DNA from: Chimaeribacter arupi
GTDB lineage: Bacteria > Pseudomonadota > Gammaproteobacteria > Enterobacterales > Enterobacteriaceae
DNA length: 64,000 nucleotides
Direction of reading: 5' to 3'
Assembly: GCF_002858805.1 (NCBI RefSeq)
Contig: NZ_PJZI01000007.1
Coordinates: forward strand, 78,927 to 142,926
Part shown: in pieces, positions 22,965-34,103 of the stretch
How positions within the stretch are numbered: the first letter of the stretch is position 1
How the letters are laid out: each line of letters opens with the position of its first letter
Notes under the pieces: generated by a model
What the model was told of the DNA's origin: nothing
What the model saw: only the letters and a program-made list of their open reading frames with translations
The model's database searches: none
Translations under genes and position numbers: made by a program

Positions 22965-23942
22965 TCAGGCGCGTTCTACGGAGAACGCAATCACTTCACT
23001 TAAGCGCTCAGCACCCAGTGCCAGCATGATCAGACGATCCACACCCAGCGCGACCCCGGCACATTCCGGCATCCCATGCGTCAGGGCGTCCAGCAGGTTG
23101 TGGTCCACCGGATGCACCGGCAGGCCCCGCGCCGCCCGGCGGCGGTTATCCTGCTCAAAACGCTGGCGCTGTTCATTGCTGTCTGTGAGTTCACGGAAAC
23201 CGTTCGCCAGCTCCATGCCTTTGTAATAGACCTCAAACCGCTCAGCGACCCGGTGATCTTCCGTACTGATCTCAGCCAGCGCCGCCTGGCTGGCCGGGAA
23301 GTGGTAAATAAACGTTGGGCGATCCAGCCCGATATGCGGCTCCACCCCGAAGGCGAACAGCATTTGCAACAGAGTATCGCGATCCTCTTCGGTCTCCGCG
23401 ATGTTGCTCAGATCGAGCTTTTTCGCCGCCTCACGCAACTGCGCTTTGTCTGCTGACAGCGGGTCTACATCCAGATGGCGGGTAAACGCCTGCTGGTAAG
23501 AGAGCGACTCCGCGCTGTTGCAGTCCAGCACCTGTTGCAGCAGGTCATCCACCTCGTTCATCAGGCGGTACATGTCATAGTGCGGGCGGTACCACTCCAG
23601 CATGGTGAATTCCGGGTTGTGATGGCGCCCGGACTCCTCGTTGCGGAAGCTGCGGCAGAGCTGGAAAATCGGGCCGCTGCCGGCTGCCAGCAGGCGCTTC
23701 ATATGGTATTCCGGGCTGGTCATCAGGTAGAGCGGCATGCCCCCGGCTGCGCCCGGCCCAACAAATTCAGTTTTGAAAGGAACCAGGTGGATATCCGTCA
23801 CCGTTGCCTGGCTCATGGCCGGGGTTTCCACTTCCAGCACCCCGCGGTCGCTAAAGAACCGGCGGATCTCAGCCATGATCGCGGCACGTTTCAACAAATT
23901 GGCGACAGGAGCGCTGGGTTGCCAGCTTGCCGTTTCGCTCAT
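22965..23942 (-). CDS. epmA: EF-P (R)-beta-lysine ligase EpmA
   Basis: EpmA (PoxA/GenX/YjeA) is a truncated class-II lysyl-tRNA synthetase paralogue that attaches (R)-beta-lysine to Lys34 of elongation factor P. The 325-residue product equals E. coli, with class II motifs: [15 protein letters not shown] (motif 1), [20 protein letters not shown] (motif 2) and [15 protein letters not shown] (motif 3). It lacks the tRNA anticodon-binding domain. I start it at the second in-frame ATG: GGAG lies 9 nt before it but only 3 nt before the first. Its substrate efp and partner epmB lie 5 kb away in this window. Confidence 0.97.
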   Translation of the reverse strand: MSETASWQPSAPVANLLKRAAIMAEIRRFFSDRGVLEVETPAMSQATVTDIHLVPFKTEFVGPGAAGGMPLYLMTSPEYHMKRLLAAGSGPIFQLCRSFRNEESGRHHNPEFTMLEWYRPHYDMYRLMNEVDDLLQQVLDCNSAESLSYQQAFTRHLDVDPLSADKAQLREAAKKLDLSNIAETEEDRDTLLQMLFAFGVEPHIGLDRPTFIYHFPASQAALAEISTEDHRVAERFEVYYKGMELANGFRELTDSNEQRQRFEQDNRRRAARGLPVHPVDHNLLDALTHGMPECAGVALGVDRLIMLALGAERLSEVIAFSVERA

Positions 23943-24129
23943 GGTCATTCACTCCGAATTCAAAAGGGGTGCAGTCTACCTGTAACCCGGACAGCAAACA
24001 AATGCGGCGTTTTATCCTGCCGGGGTTTACCGCTTCGCCCCTTCAGGGTAACAGGGCAAGCCGGTTTGAGAGCGGTTTACACTTTTCCGATCCCTGCCGC
24101 AAAACGGCTGCGGCGATCGGGATAAACCC

Positions 24130-24170
24130 TCGATCGCATCAATATTTACGCATTTTTGTTTCGTTATACT
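24130..24170 (+). promoter_or_regulatory. frdA promoter with FNR-type site
   Basis: TCGATCGCATCAA (24130-24142) resembles the FNR half-site pair described at E. coli frdA (TCGAT-N4-TCAA). A perfect TATACT -10 (24165-24170) lies 22 bp after its TCAA, the spacing I recall for the E. coli frd promoter. This places the start near 24177, giving a leader of about 100 nt. Anaerobic activation by FNR is therefore likely. Confidence 0.72.
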
Positions 24171-24277
24171 CGGTTCCCTTATAAAAAGCAGGCCTATATT
24201 GCCGGCGCTGAGCCTTCATTTCACCGGCACGCCCGCCCGCGGGCAGGCCGCTGATGTCCCCTGAATGGAGGAGTGCC

Positions 24278-26053
24278 GTGCAAACCTTTAACGCCGATCT
24301 GGCCATCATCGGTGCCGGTGGTGCAGGGTTACGCGCTGCCATAGCCGCAGCGGAAGCTAACCCCGCCCTGACGATTGCGCTGATTTCCAAAGTTTACCCC
24401 ATGCGCAGCCATACCGTGGCCGCAGAAGGCGGTGCTGCCGCCGTTACCCAACCCCATGACACCACAGACTCCCATTTTCACGACACGGTGGCCGGTGGCG
24501 ACTGGTTGTGCGAGCAGGATGTGGTGGAGGAATTTGTCCGCCGCTGCCCGCAGGAAATGACACAACTGGAGTTATGGGGCTGCCCGTGGAGCCGCAAGCC
24601 GGACGGCAGCATCAATGTCCGCCGCTTTGGCGGCATGAAAATTGAACGGACCTGGTTTGCCGCCGACAAAACCGGCTTCCATATGCTGCATACCCTGTTC
24701 CAGACCTCCCTGAAATACCCGCAAATCCGCCGTTTTGATGAACACTTTGTCCTCGATATCCTGGTGGATGAGGGCCAGGTGCGCGGCCTGGTTGCCCTGA
24801 ATATGATGGAAGGCAGCCTGATTCAGGTACGTGCGAATGCCGTCATCACCGCCACCGGCGGCGCGGGCCGGGTTTACCGCTATAACACCAATGGCGGCAT
24901 TGTCACCGGGGACGGCATGGGCATGGCGTTCCGCCACGGTGTGCCGTTGCGGGACATGGAGTTTGTGCAATATCACCCGACCGGCCTGCCCGGCTCCGGC
25001 ATTCTGATGACGGAAGGGTGCCGCGGCGAAGGCGGTATCCTGGTCAATAAAGAGGGCCACCGCTACTTACAGGATTATGGCATGGGGCCGGAAACCCCGC
25101 TGGGGCAGCCAAAGAATAAATACATGGAGCTTGGCCCGCGGGATAAGGTTTCACAGGCGTTCTGGCATGAATGGCAGGCCGGCCGCACCATCAGCACCCC
25201 GCGCGGTGAGGTGGTGCATCTCGACTTGCGCCATCTGGGTGAGAAAACGCTGCTGGAGCGGCTGCCGTTTATCTGTGAGCTGGCGAAAGCCTATGTCGGC
25301 GTGGACCCGGTCAACGAGCCGATACCGGTTCGCCCTACCGCGCACTACACCATGGGCGGCATCGAAACCAATGCCCAGTGTGAGACGCGCATCCGTGGGC
25401 TGTTTGCCGTGGGGGAATGCTCCTCGGTAGGGCTGCACGGTGCCAATCGCCTCGGCTCCAATTCGCTGGCGGAACTGGTGGTGTTTGGCCGCATCGCCGG
25501 TGAGCAGGCGGCGCTGCGTGCTGTCGAGAGCACACCCGTTCCGGTGCGGGCGCTGGACAGCCAGGCGCAGGATGTAGCGCAGCGGCTGACGGCGCTGATG
25601 AATCAACAGGGAACGGAAAAGTGGTCCACCCTGCGTGACGAAATGGGCATCGCCATGGAAGAGGGATGCGGCATTTACCGTACGTCAGCGCTGATGCAGA
25701 AAACCATCGATAAACTGGCGGAACTGAAAACCCGTTTCTCCCGCGTGGCCATCACTGACCGCTCAGGGGTCTTTAACACTGACCTGCTCTATACGCTGGA
25801 GCTGGCACACAGCCTGGATGTCGCCGAATGTATGGCGCACTCCGCCCTTGCCCGCCGCGAATCACGCGGTGCCCACCAGCGGCTGGATGAAGGCTGTACC
25901 GAACGCGATGACACCCATTTCCTCAAACATACCCTGGCGTTCTACACGCCCGGCGGCGCACCGCGGCTGGAATACAGCGACGTGAACATTACTGCCCTGC
26001 CGCCGGCAAAACGGGTCTATGGCGCTGAGTCTGAGGAGAAAACCCATGGCTGA
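24278..26053 (+). CDS. frdA: Fumarate reductase flavoprotein subunit FrdA
   Basis: FrdA is the catalytic subunit with covalent FAD that reduces fumarate to succinate in anaerobic respiration. The start is the GTG at 24278 ([21 protein letters not shown]), about 7 nt after GGAGG, giving 591 residues; an earlier ATG eight codons upstream is not homologous. Visible are the dinucleotide-binding GAGGAG, the flavin-attachment [19 protein letters not shown], and the active-site [10 protein letters not shown] and [10 protein letters not shown] segments. The C-terminus lacks the Ala/Lys tail of E. coli. It overlaps frdB by 8 nt. Confidence 0.98.
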   Translation: MQTFNADLAIIGAGGAGLRAAIAAAEANPALTIALISKVYPMRSHTVAAEGGAAAVTQPHDTTDSHFHDTVAGGDWLCEQDVVEEFVRRCPQEMTQLELWGCPWSRKPDGSINVRRFGGMKIERTWFAADKTGFHMLHTLFQTSLKYPQIRRFDEHFVLDILVDEGQVRGLVALNMMEGSLIQVRANAVITATGGAGRVYRYNTNGGIVTGDGMGMAFRHGVPLRDMEFVQYHPTGLPGSGILMTEGCRGEGGILVNKEGHRYLQDYGMGPETPLGQPKNKYMELGPRDKVSQAFWHEWQAGRTISTPRGEVVHLDLRHLGEKTLLERLPFICELAKAYVGVDPVNEPIPVRPTAHYTMGGIETNAQCETRIRGLFAVGECSSVGLHGANRLGSNSLAELVVFGRIAGEQAALRAVESTPVPVRALDSQAQDVAQRLTALMNQQGTEKWSTLRDEMGIAMEEGCGIYRTSALMQKTIDKLAELKTRFSRVAITDRSGVFNTDLLYTLELAHSLDVAECMAHSALARRESRGAHQRLDEGCTERDDTHFLKHTLAFYTPGGAPRLEYSDVNITALPPAKRVYGAESEEKTHG

Positions 26054-26771
26054 CATGACGATTACCGTGATGCGTTATCACCCGGAGTATGACAGCGCAC
26101 CGCACCCAGAAACCTACACCGTGCCTTATGACGAGCAGACCTCACTGCTGGACGCACTCGGTTATATCAAAGATAACCTGTCGCCGGATCTCGCGTATCG
26201 CTGGTCCTGCCGCATGGCAATTTGTGGCTCCTGCGGCATGATGGTCAACCGCGTGCCTAAACTCGCCTGCAAAACCTTTTTGCGTGATTATCCGGCGGGC
26301 ATGGAGGTGGAAGCCCTGGGCAATTTCCCGATCGAACGCGATCTGGTGGTGGATATGACCCACTTTATCGAAAGCCTGGAGGCGATTAAGCCCTACATCA
26401 TCGGCAACGATCGCCAGCCGGCGGCCGGCCCGAACCGCCAGACCCCGGCGCAGATGGCGAAATATCACCAGTTTTCCGGCTGTATTAACTGCGGCCTCTG
26501 TTATGCCGCCTGCCCGCAATTTGGCCTGAACCCTGAATTCATCGGCCCGGCGGTGATTACCCTCGCCCATCGCTATAACCTCGACAGCCGCGATCGCGGC
26601 AAGGCCGCGCGGATGCCGCAGCTCAATGGCGAGAACGGCGTCTGGCGCTGCACCTTTGTGGGTTACTGCTCTGAAGTCTGCCCGAAACATGTGGACCCGG
26701 CAGCGGCTATCCAACAGGGAAAAGTGGAGAGCAGTAAGGATTTCATGATCGCCATGCTGAAGCCACGTTAA
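26046..26771 (+). CDS. frdB: Fumarate reductase iron-sulfur subunit FrdB
   Basis: FrdB carries electrons from menaquinol to FrdA through three Fe-S clusters. The 241-residue product shows the 2Fe-2S set [14 protein letters not shown] and a distal cysteine (LACKTF), then the 4Fe-4S and 3Fe-4S cysteines in [15 protein letters not shown] and [13 protein letters not shown]. Its ATG lies within the last codons of frdA (8-nt overlap); the longer upstream frame is not used. frdC starts 10 bp downstream. Confidence 0.98.
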   Translation: MADMTITVMRYHPEYDSAPHPETYTVPYDEQTSLLDALGYIKDNLSPDLAYRWSCRMAICGSCGMMVNRVPKLACKTFLRDYPAGMEVEALGNFPIERDLVVDMTHFIESLEAIKPYIIGNDRQPAAGPNRQTPAQMAKYHQFSGCINCGLCYAACPQFGLNPEFIGPAVITLAHRYNLDSRDRGKAARMPQLNGENGVWRCTFVGYCSEVCPKHVDPAAAIQQGKVESSKDFMIAMLKPR

Positions 26772-26781
26772 GGAGAGCACC

Positions 26782-27177
26782 ATGATGACCACAAAACGTA
26801 AACCTTACCTCCGGGACGTTACGCCCAACTGGTGGCAGCGGCTTGGCTTTTACCGTTTTTATATGCTGCGTGAAGGCACCGCCCTGCCCGCAGTCTGGTT
26901 CAGCCTGCTGTTGCTTCACGGCCTTTACCGGTTAAAAGCCGGGCCGGCAGGCTGGGAGGCGTTTGTCCATTTGCTGCAAAACCCGGTGGTTCTGCTGCTC
27001 AACCTGATTGCCCTGGCGGCAGCCTTGCTGCACAGCAAAACCTGGTTTGATCTGGCTCCCAAAGCGGCGATTCTGATCGTCAAAGGGGAAAAACTGGGGC
27101 CGGCACCGGTGGTGCGCCTGCTGTGGGCGGTGATGATTGTGGTGTCGCTGGCAATCTTTGCCATCGCGCTGTATTAA
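26782..27177 (+). CDS. frdC: Fumarate reductase membrane anchor subunit FrdC
   Basis: FrdC, with FrdD, anchors the FrdAB dimer and forms the menaquinol site. The 131-residue protein has three transmembrane helices (about 28-50, 66-86, 107-129) and the conserved MTTKRKPY start with [12 protein letters not shown]. The gene begins ATGATG after AGGAGAG; the second ATG is equally possible and would shorten the product by one residue. Confidence 0.96.
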   Translation: MMTTKRKPYLRDVTPNWWQRLGFYRFYMLREGTALPAVWFSLLLLHGLYRLKAGPAGWEAFVHLLQNPVVLLLNLIALAAALLHSKTWFDLAPKAAILIVKGEKLGPAPVVRLLWAVMIVVSLAIFAIALY

Positions 27178-27189
27178 CAGGAGGAAAAG

Positions 27190-27546
27190 ATGGACCAACA
27201 TCCTAAACGCGCTGATGAACCGGTCTTTTGGGGCCTGTTTGGTGCCGGTGGCATGTGGGCGGCGCTATTTGCCCCGGCAGTGATTCTGCTGATCGGTATT
27301 CTGCTGCCCCTGGGCCTCGCCCCGGAAGGGACGTTCAGCTATGCGCGGGTACTCGCGTTTTGCCAGAGCCTGCCCGGTCGCCTGTTTCTGTTTCTGATGA
27401 TTGCGCTGCCGTTATGGTGTGGCCTGCACCGGTTGCACCATATGACGCATGACCTGCAATGGGTTATCCCGGCCGGGAAATGGCTGTTTTATGGGCTGGC
27501 AGCCATTCTGAGTGTGGTCACCGCCATCGGCGTAATGACCCTCTGA
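27190..27546 (+). CDS. frdD: Fumarate reductase membrane anchor subunit FrdD
   Basis: This is the second hydrophobic anchor of fumarate reductase, 118 residues (E. coli 119), with three transmembrane helices and the conserved [19 protein letters not shown] start. The pair [11 protein letters not shown] contains histidines near the quinol site. It lies 12 bp after frdC behind AGGAGG. In E. coli ampC starts immediately after frdD; here the next gene is blc. Confidence 0.97.
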   Translation: MDQHPKRADEPVFWGLFGAGGMWAALFAPAVILLIGILLPLGLAPEGTFSYARVLAFCQSLPGRLFLFLMIALPLWCGLHRLHHMTHDLQWVIPAGKWLFYGLAAILSVVTAIGVMTL

Positions 27547-27564
27547 TCGCGGCTTTTTGCGTAA

Positions 27565-27587
27565 ACGGCCCGGCAGGGCCGTTTTTC
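27565..27587 (+). terminator. Terminator of frdABCD
   Basis: ACGGCCC / GGGCCGT (27565-27571 and 27576-27582, loop GGCA) is followed by TTTT. It lies 19 bp past the frdD stop and closes the operon ahead of blc. Confidence 0.88.
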
Positions 27588-27620
27588 ATTCCGCCATCCC
27601 TCTCTTATTCATTTTTATTA

Positions 27621-27630
27621 CCTACACTTA
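27621..27630 (+). promoter_or_regulatory. RpoS-like -10 element of blc
   Basis: CCTACACTTA matches the extended sigma-S -10 consensus (KCTAYACTTA) closely. E. coli blc is a known stationary-phase, sigma-S-dependent gene. Transcription would start near 27635, only about 6 bp before the first in-frame ATG, which favours the second ATG (27659) as the blc start. Confidence 0.55.
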
Positions 27631-27658
27631 GGAAAGATGGATGATAAAAGGAAAGGCT

Positions 27659-28183
27659 ATGCATCTTTGGTCAAAACTCGGCGTCATGATGACCGCATTG
27701 TTTTCGGTAGCGTGCAGCGTAAAGCCGCCGCCGGACGTTAAAGTGGTAGAAAACTTCGAGCTGCCGCGCTATCTCGGCACCTGGTATGAAATTGCCAGGA
27801 TGGATCACGGCTTCGAACGCGGGCTGGATCATGTCACGGCCAACTACAGCACCCGGCCGGATGGTGGCATCAAAGTCATTAACCGCGGTTATAACCCTAA
27901 AAAGAAATCCTGGCAGGAGAGTGAAGGGAAAGGCTATTTCCTGGGTACGCCGGTACGCGCCGCGCTCAAGGTCTCTTTCTTTGGCCCCTTCTATGGCGGC
28001 TATAACGTGATTGAGCTGGACAGGAACTATCAGTATGCGCTGGTCTGCGGCCCGAATAAGAAGTATTTATGGATTTTGTCACGCACCCCTATGCTGGACG
28101 AAGTGGCGCGAACCCGCCTGCTGGAAACGGCAAAACGTTATGGGTTTGATACCAGTAAGCTTATCTGGGTAAATCAATCCTGA
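27659..28183 (+). CDS. blc: Outer-membrane lipoprotein lipocalin Blc
   Basis: Blc is a lipocalin anchored to the inner face of the outer membrane that binds lysophospholipids and is made in stationary phase. The 174-residue product has a lipoprotein signal (MHLWSKLGVMMTALFSVAC, with lipidated Cys19). Three lipocalin motifs follow: YLGTWYEIARMDH, then SFFGPFYGGYNVIELD, and YLWILSRTP. The start at 27659 is preferred to an ATG six codons upstream because of the promoter position and an AGGAAAGG site. A hairpin terminator follows. Confidence 0.94.
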   Translation: MHLWSKLGVMMTALFSVACSVKPPPDVKVVENFELPRYLGTWYEIARMDHGFERGLDHVTANYSTRPDGGIKVINRGYNPKKKSWQESEGKGYFLGTPVRAALKVSFFGPFYGGYNVIELDRNYQYALVCGPNKKYLWILSRTPMLDEVARTRLLETAKRYGFDTSKLIWVNQS

Positions 28184-28193
28184 TCGGGAAATC

Positions 28194-28230
28194 AGGTACG
28201 GCCACCGGCAACCGCGTGTCCGTACCTTTT
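28194..28230 (+). terminator. Terminator of blc
   Basis: AGGTACGG / CCGTACCT (28194-28201 and 28220-28227) is followed by a short T-run. It lies between the converging blc and ecnB genes. Confidence 0.75.
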
Positions 28231-28280
28231 ATCCGCATCAGGTTTATCCGCGTCAGCGTTCAGGGTTATCTGCGTCAGCG

Positions 28281-28412
28281 TTACTGTGCACTGCGTTGGA
28301 TAGCTTCACCGCCTGCCGATACATCCTCGCCAACACCGCGCGTGGTATTACATGCCGTCAGCGACGAGAGGAACAGCAAAGAAAACACCACCAGAATTGA
28401 TTTCTTCAACAT
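28281..28412 (-). CDS. ecnB: Entericidin B-type lipoprotein
   Basis: The 43-codon gene has the lipoprotein start [21 protein letters not shown] (lipobox LTAC, lipidated Cys21), then [17 protein letters not shown]. This closely matches EcnB, the toxin-like partner of the E. coli entericidin locus, a small membrane lipoprotein induced in stationary phase. The ATG follows a GAAGGAAA site by 5-6 nt. It lies 101 bp downstream of ecnA and converges with blc; E. coli has sugE between, which is absent here. Confidence 0.92.
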   Translation of the reverse strand: MLKKSILVVFSLLFLSSLTACNTTRGVGEDVSAGGEAIQRSAQ

Positions 28413-28513
28413 AAAAATTTCCTTCTTTTAAGGGAGTAGGTGCTTAAGCCCTTTTAGTTTAGACAAGAAAAGCAAGGAAGTAGAAAGAAGGTGGTATTTT
28501 TTAAACGGGGGAA

Positions 28514-28645
28514 TTAACTGGCGATATGGGAAATAGCGCTGCCCAGGTGCTGTACATCCTCACCAAAGCCGCGTGCGGTGTTACACCCGCTTAATGCAGC
28601 CAGCACCACGAAAGAGAGCGCAGCCAGCCAGATTTTCTTCAGCAT
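28514..28645 (-). CDS. ecnA: Entericidin A-type lipoprotein
   Basis: The 43-codon gene starts MLKKIWLAALSFVVLAALSGC (lipobox LSGC), followed by NTARGFGEDVQHLGSAISHI. The RGFGEDxxHLG core is that of EcnA, described as the antidote lipoprotein of the pair. A GGAA lies upstream. It sits 73 bp after efp on the same strand, so efp-ecnA-ecnB may share transcripts, although ecn genes normally have their own growth-phase promoters. Confidence 0.92.
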   Translation of the reverse strand: MLKKIWLAALSFVVLAALSGCNTARGFGEDVQHLGSAISHIAS

Positions 28646-28718
28646 CGTTAACAGATTCCTGAATGGCTGCTGCAACAGGCGTTGCAGCAGCATGACACTC
28701 GGGGCGTCAGAACAACCG

Positions 28719-29285
28719 TTACTTCACGCGGGAAACGTATTCGCCGGAACGGGTGTCAACTTTGATCACTTCGCCACGCTGAACGAACAGCGGAACTTTT
28801 ACCACAGCACCAGTAGACAGGGTCGCCGGCTTGCCGCCAGTCCCTGCGGTGTCACCTTTCAGGCCCGGATCGGTATCAGTGATTTCCAGCTCAACGAAGT
28901 TCGGCGGGGTCACTGCGATCGGCTGGCCGTTCCACAGGGTCACGATACATTCTGCCTGATCCAGCATCCATTTCGCGCTGTCACCTACGGCTTTGGCATC
29001 GGCGGCCAGCTGCTCGAAGGTTTCGTTGTTCATGAAGTGCCAGAACTCACCGTCGTTGTACAGGTAAGTCAGGTTCATATCGATAACGTCTGCGCCTTCA
29101 GCGGAGTCGGTAGATTTGAAGGTTTTCTCAACGCGGGTACCGGTCAGCAGGCGACGCATTTTAACACGTGCAAAGGCCTGGCCTTTGCCCGGCTTAACGA
29201 ACTCGCTGGATTCAATGGCGTAAGGTTCGCCTTCGAACATGATTTTAAGACCGGAACGGAAATCGTTGCTAGAATAAGTCGCCAT
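28719..29285 (-). CDS. efp: Translation elongation factor P
   Basis: EF-P binds between the P and E sites and rescues ribosomes stalled at consecutive prolines. The 188-residue protein is the standard length, starting [17 protein letters not shown]. The modified lysine Lys34 is in place (VKPGKGQAF). A frame extension of 81 codons upstream crosses the divergent epmB start and is not real. epmB, whose product isomerises the lysine, begins 44 bp away on the other strand; epmA is 5 kb to the left. Confidence 0.98.
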   Translation of the reverse strand: MATYSSNDFRSGLKIMFEGEPYAIESSEFVKPGKGQAFARVKMRRLLTGTRVEKTFKSTDSAEGADVIDMNLTYLYNDGEFWHFMNNETFEQLAADAKAVGDSAKWMLDQAECIVTLWNGQPIAVTPPNFVELEITDTDPGLKGDTAGTGGKPATLSTGAVVKVPLFVQRGEVIKVDTRSGEYVSRVK

Positions 29286-29328
29286 AGTGGCCCTCTGAAA
29301 AAATGTATATTGGTAGCTTAGCCAAAAA

Positions 29329-30357
29329 ATGGCACATATTATAACCCAAAACACGGCGACGAGAGAAGATTGGTTGCAGCAACTCGCCGATGTTATTACT
29401 GACCCGGACGAGTTGCTGTCGCTGCTGGCACTCGACACCCATCCGGAACTGCATAAAGGGCGTGATGCCCGCCGCCTCTTTCCTCTGCGCGTCCCGCGCG
29501 CGTTTGCTGCACGTATGCAGCCCGGCAATGCCGCTGACCCGTTACTGGTTCAGGTGCTGACAGCCCAGGAGGAGTTCCTTGCGGCCCCCGGTTTTACCAC
29601 TGACCCGCTTGATGAGCAGCAAAGTGTGGTTCCCGGCCTGTTGCACAAGTACCGTAACCGCGCCCTGTTGTTGGTGAAAGGGGGCTGTGCAGTTAACTGC
29701 CGCTATTGCTTCCGCCGTCATTTCCCGTATCAGGATAATCAGGGCAACAAAGCAAACTGGGGCAAGGCGTTGGAGTATATCCGCCTGCACCCGGAATTGG
29801 ATGAAATTATTTTCTCCGGCGGCGATCCGCTGATGGCCAAAGATCATGAGCTCGACTGGCTGATTAGTGAACTGGAAGCGATTCCTCATATCAGGCGGCT
29901 GCGGATCCACAGCCGCCTGCCGGTCGTGATCCCGGCCCGTATCACTGACACGCTCTGTCAGCGGCTGGCGGCTTCACACCTGCAGGTGCTGATGGTGACG
30001 CATATTAACCATCCGAATGAGATTGATGATCATCTGCGCCATAGTATGGCACGCTTGAAACGCGCAGGCGTGACGTTGCTGAACCAGAGTGTGCTGCTGC
30101 GCGGCGTGAATGATGATGCGGATGTGCTGGCGACTTTGAGTAATGCACTGTTTGATGCGGGCATTCTGCCTTACTACCTGCATGTGCTGGACAAGGTGCA
30201 GGGCGCGGCGCATTTCATGGTAGATGATGAAGAAGCGCGGGCGCTGGTCAAAGCGTTACTGGCTAAGGTTTCCGGCTATATGGTGCCGAAGCTGGCACGG
30301 GAAGTGGGTGGCGAGCCGAGCAAAACGCCGCTCGATCTCCGGTTGAAACAGGCCTGA
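29329..30357 (+). CDS. epmB: L-lysine 2,3-aminomutase for EF-P modification, EpmB
   Basis: EpmB (YjeK) is a radical-SAM, PLP-dependent aminomutase that converts L-lysine to (R)-beta-lysine for EpmA. The 342-residue product has the SAM cluster cysteines C120, C124 and C127 ([11 protein letters not shown]) and [17 protein letters not shown]. The PLP-lysine region near the C-terminus is [23 protein letters not shown]. It is divergent from efp across only 43 bp, so both promoters overlap. Confidence 0.97.
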   Translation: MAHIITQNTATREDWLQQLADVITDPDELLSLLALDTHPELHKGRDARRLFPLRVPRAFAARMQPGNAADPLLVQVLTAQEEFLAAPGFTTDPLDEQQSVVPGLLHKYRNRALLLVKGGCAVNCRYCFRRHFPYQDNQGNKANWGKALEYIRLHPELDEIIFSGGDPLMAKDHELDWLISELEAIPHIRRLRIHSRLPVVIPARITDTLCQRLAASHLQVLMVTHINHPNEIDDHLRHSMARLKRAGVTLLNQSVLLRGVNDDADVLATLSNALFDAGILPYYLHVLDKVQGAAHFMVDDEEARALVKALLAKVSGYMVPKLAREVGGEPSKTPLDLRLKQA

Positions 30358-30428
30358 GGAAGAGATTTCAGGCGAGGTACGCCTCGCCCGGATAAGCGAG
30401 ACCTATCCCTGCCGGCAATGGATTGCCG

Positions 30429-30773
30429 TTATGGACACTTGTAGACCTGCCCTACCATTTTGCTGTCTTTTGGTACAAAGCTGGACCAGAAATCTTCGCT
30501 TGGGCTGGTGGCGCCATAAATGACGTTACCCCCCATTGCGGCCGCCTTATTGCGGAGATCATTCGCCGCGCCGCGCATTGAACTGCCGTCACCGCTGGTG
30601 CCTGAGAACCAATTGCTCTGCGTACCGGTCACTTCGCCCACCAGCTGGCATTCATTGCCGGGTTGAGCGTCAGTAAATTTAACTTGTTGTCCGGTGCTGC
30701 TCAGTTGGTGGGTGGAGTTACAACCCGCCAGCAGCAACGCGGCCGAAAGTCCAAGAAACACGTTAATCCGCAT
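30429..30773 (-). CDS. yjeI: DUF4156 lipoprotein YjeI
   Basis: This small lipoprotein of unknown function belongs to the DUF4156 family. I start it at the ATG with GGGGA 5 nt upstream, giving 114 residues and the signal MRINVFLGLSAALLLAGC (lipobox LAGC). The body contains RGAANDLRNKAAAMGGNVIYG, a segment shared with E. coli YjeI (written here in 20-residue form GAANDLRNKAAAMGGNVIYG). It converges with epmB and lies between epmB and groEL as in E. coli. Confidence 0.9.
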   Translation of the reverse strand: MRINVFLGLSAALLLAGCNSTHQLSSTGQQVKFTDAQPGNECQLVGEVTGTQSNWFSGTSGDGSSMRGAANDLRNKAAAMGGNVIYGATSPSEDFWSSFVPKDSKMVGQVYKCP

Positions 30774-30984
30774 CTTTTTCCCCATTTGGTTGAGAATCTC
30801 GCAAACCTTATCAGCATGTGCGACATGCTGGTTAAGCATCCGTTGCCGTAATGAGATGAAGCCCGGCCCATCCCGCTGATAAGTAACGCGTCGGTAGTTT
30901 ACAGTTTATACGTTAATTCAGCGAGACAATGATAGATATATAGCAGCAACAATCAATTAGATGCGAATTATTCTGCACCCATAA

Positions 30985-31016
30985 TAAAAAACCCCCGGCC
31001 TGAGCCGGGGGTTTTC
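30985..31016 (-). terminator. Terminator of groESL
   Basis: AACCCCCGGC / GCCGGGGGTT (30990-30999 and 31004-31013) with a minus-strand T-run forms a strong hairpin 34 bp past the groEL stop. Confidence 0.92.
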
Positions 31017-31049
31017 ATAACAGACTGTAAGGGGAACAGTCGGCAGAAA

Positions 31050-32714
<1,665 letters not shown>

Positions 32715-32737
32715 TCAGTTCAGTGATATACGCGTGA

Positions 32738-33112
<375 letters not shown>

Positions 33113-33114
33113 TT

Positions 33115-33144
33115 AGATGGGGGCATTAGCCCCCCCTTCAAGGG
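33115..33144 (-). promoter_or_regulatory. Sigma-32 heat-shock promoter of groESL
   Basis: On the minus strand CCCTTGAA (33137-33144) and CCCCATCT (33115-33122), about 14 bp apart, match the sigma-32 consensus (CTTGAAA and CCCCATNT) and the E. coli groE promoter. No CIRCE element is seen. Transcription would start about 75 bp upstream of groES. Confidence 0.9.
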
Positions 33145-33271
33145 ACACCAACAAAAATTTTTTTATTTTTGTCGTGTCACCGCATAACAAACAGCTAACA
33201 AAAGGTCAGCCCGCACTCTATCTTGCCGGGGCCGGCACCGCCACCCCAGCGAAACGTTTTTCTGTTACCGC

Positions 33272-33748
33272 TTAGTGATCGTCTTTGTGGGTATCGCGTT
33301 GTTCCAGGCGGGGGTGAGGATCATCCTTGCGCTGGTATTCGCCGTCAAAGGTGGTGCCGCCCCCCTGGCCGGGCCGGAACCCGCCGCGGGCCGTAAAGGC
33401 GAGGTGCGGCAGCAGTTTCAGCGTCAGGCGTTTTTGCACCGGCGGCAACAGCAGCAGCAACCCTAAGAAATCGGTAAAGAACCCCGGCAGCAGCAGCAGG
33501 AAACCAGCCAGCACCAGCGAAACGCTTTTCACCATCTCAGCCGCCGGGCTTTCACCCTGCGCCAGCTTCTGTTGCATCTGGATGAAGGTTTTCATCCCTT
33601 CGTTACGCACCAGCGACACCCCGACACCAGAGGTAAAAATCACCAGCAGCAGCGTCATAAAGACGCCCAGCACATGGGCAACCTGGATAAACAGGGATAT
33701 CTCAATGTAGGCCAGTAAAAATATCACCAGCAACGGTAACAAACGCAC
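33272..33748 (-). CDS. fxsA: Inner-membrane protein FxsA
   Basis: FxsA is a polytopic inner-membrane protein that, when overproduced in E. coli, relieves F-plasmid exclusion of phage T7; its normal role is unclear. The 158-residue protein has hydrophobic segments at about 4-20, 26-45 and 78-103 (LAGFLLLLPGFFTDFLGLLL), the conserved GxxLxRNEG-type loop, and a polar C-terminus rich in Arg, Asp and His. It is divergent from aspA. Confidence 0.94.
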   Translation of the reverse strand: MRLLPLLVIFLLAYIEISLFIQVAHVLGVFMTLLLVIFTSGVGVSLVRNEGMKTFIQMQQKLAQGESPAAEMVKSVSLVLAGFLLLLPGFFTDFLGLLLLLPPVQKRLTLKLLPHLAFTARGGFRPGQGGGTTFDGEYQRKDDPHPRLEQRDTHKDDH

Positions 33749-34103
33749 CGTATTCTCCTTTCAGCAAACGCGTTGGCAAAGAGGCACCAACGCGTAAAAA
33801 TAGAGGCCCGGCAGGTCATGTTACCGGGCTGACGTTATTGAGATGGAGTTGGTGCCGGATGAATTCAACCGCAACCGCTATTTTTATTGAGCAGGTCAAC
33901 GAAATGTGAAGCCCTTCACAGTTATCAAATCCTCCTGCGGCGAGCGTACAAGGCGTGATCGCGCTGCGTGCATTTCTCAGAAAGCAGCATATGATCGTGC
34001 GCGGCAGGAAGCCGGCGGTTAATTCTATGGTGTGAACATGCGCCAGCATAATGTCTACTATTTATTCAGTCATCCATTTACGGCATCAAATAGAGAAGGT
34101 TCT
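33749..34103. promoter_or_regulatory. fxsA-aspA intergenic region with CRP site
   Basis: This is a 355-bp divergent promoter region. A perfect CRP palindrome TGTGA-N6-TCACA lies at 33905-33920, about 190 bp before the aspA start; aspA is CRP-activated in E. coli. GGCACCAAC (33783-33791) and GTTGGTGCC (33848-33856) form a long-range inverted repeat enclosing GCCCGG / CCGGGC (33806-33811 and 33824-33829), possibly a structured fxsA leader. No gene is seen here. Confidence 0.7.

Noticed and set aside
28216..28431. 71-codon plus-strand frame after blc
   Set aside because: It is antisense to ecnB, whose lipoprotein motifs are clear on the other strand.
33886..33902. FNR site before aspA (TTGA-N5-TCAA)
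   Set aside because: The spacing is one base short of the FNR consensus (TTGA-N6-TCAA), so I do not claim it.
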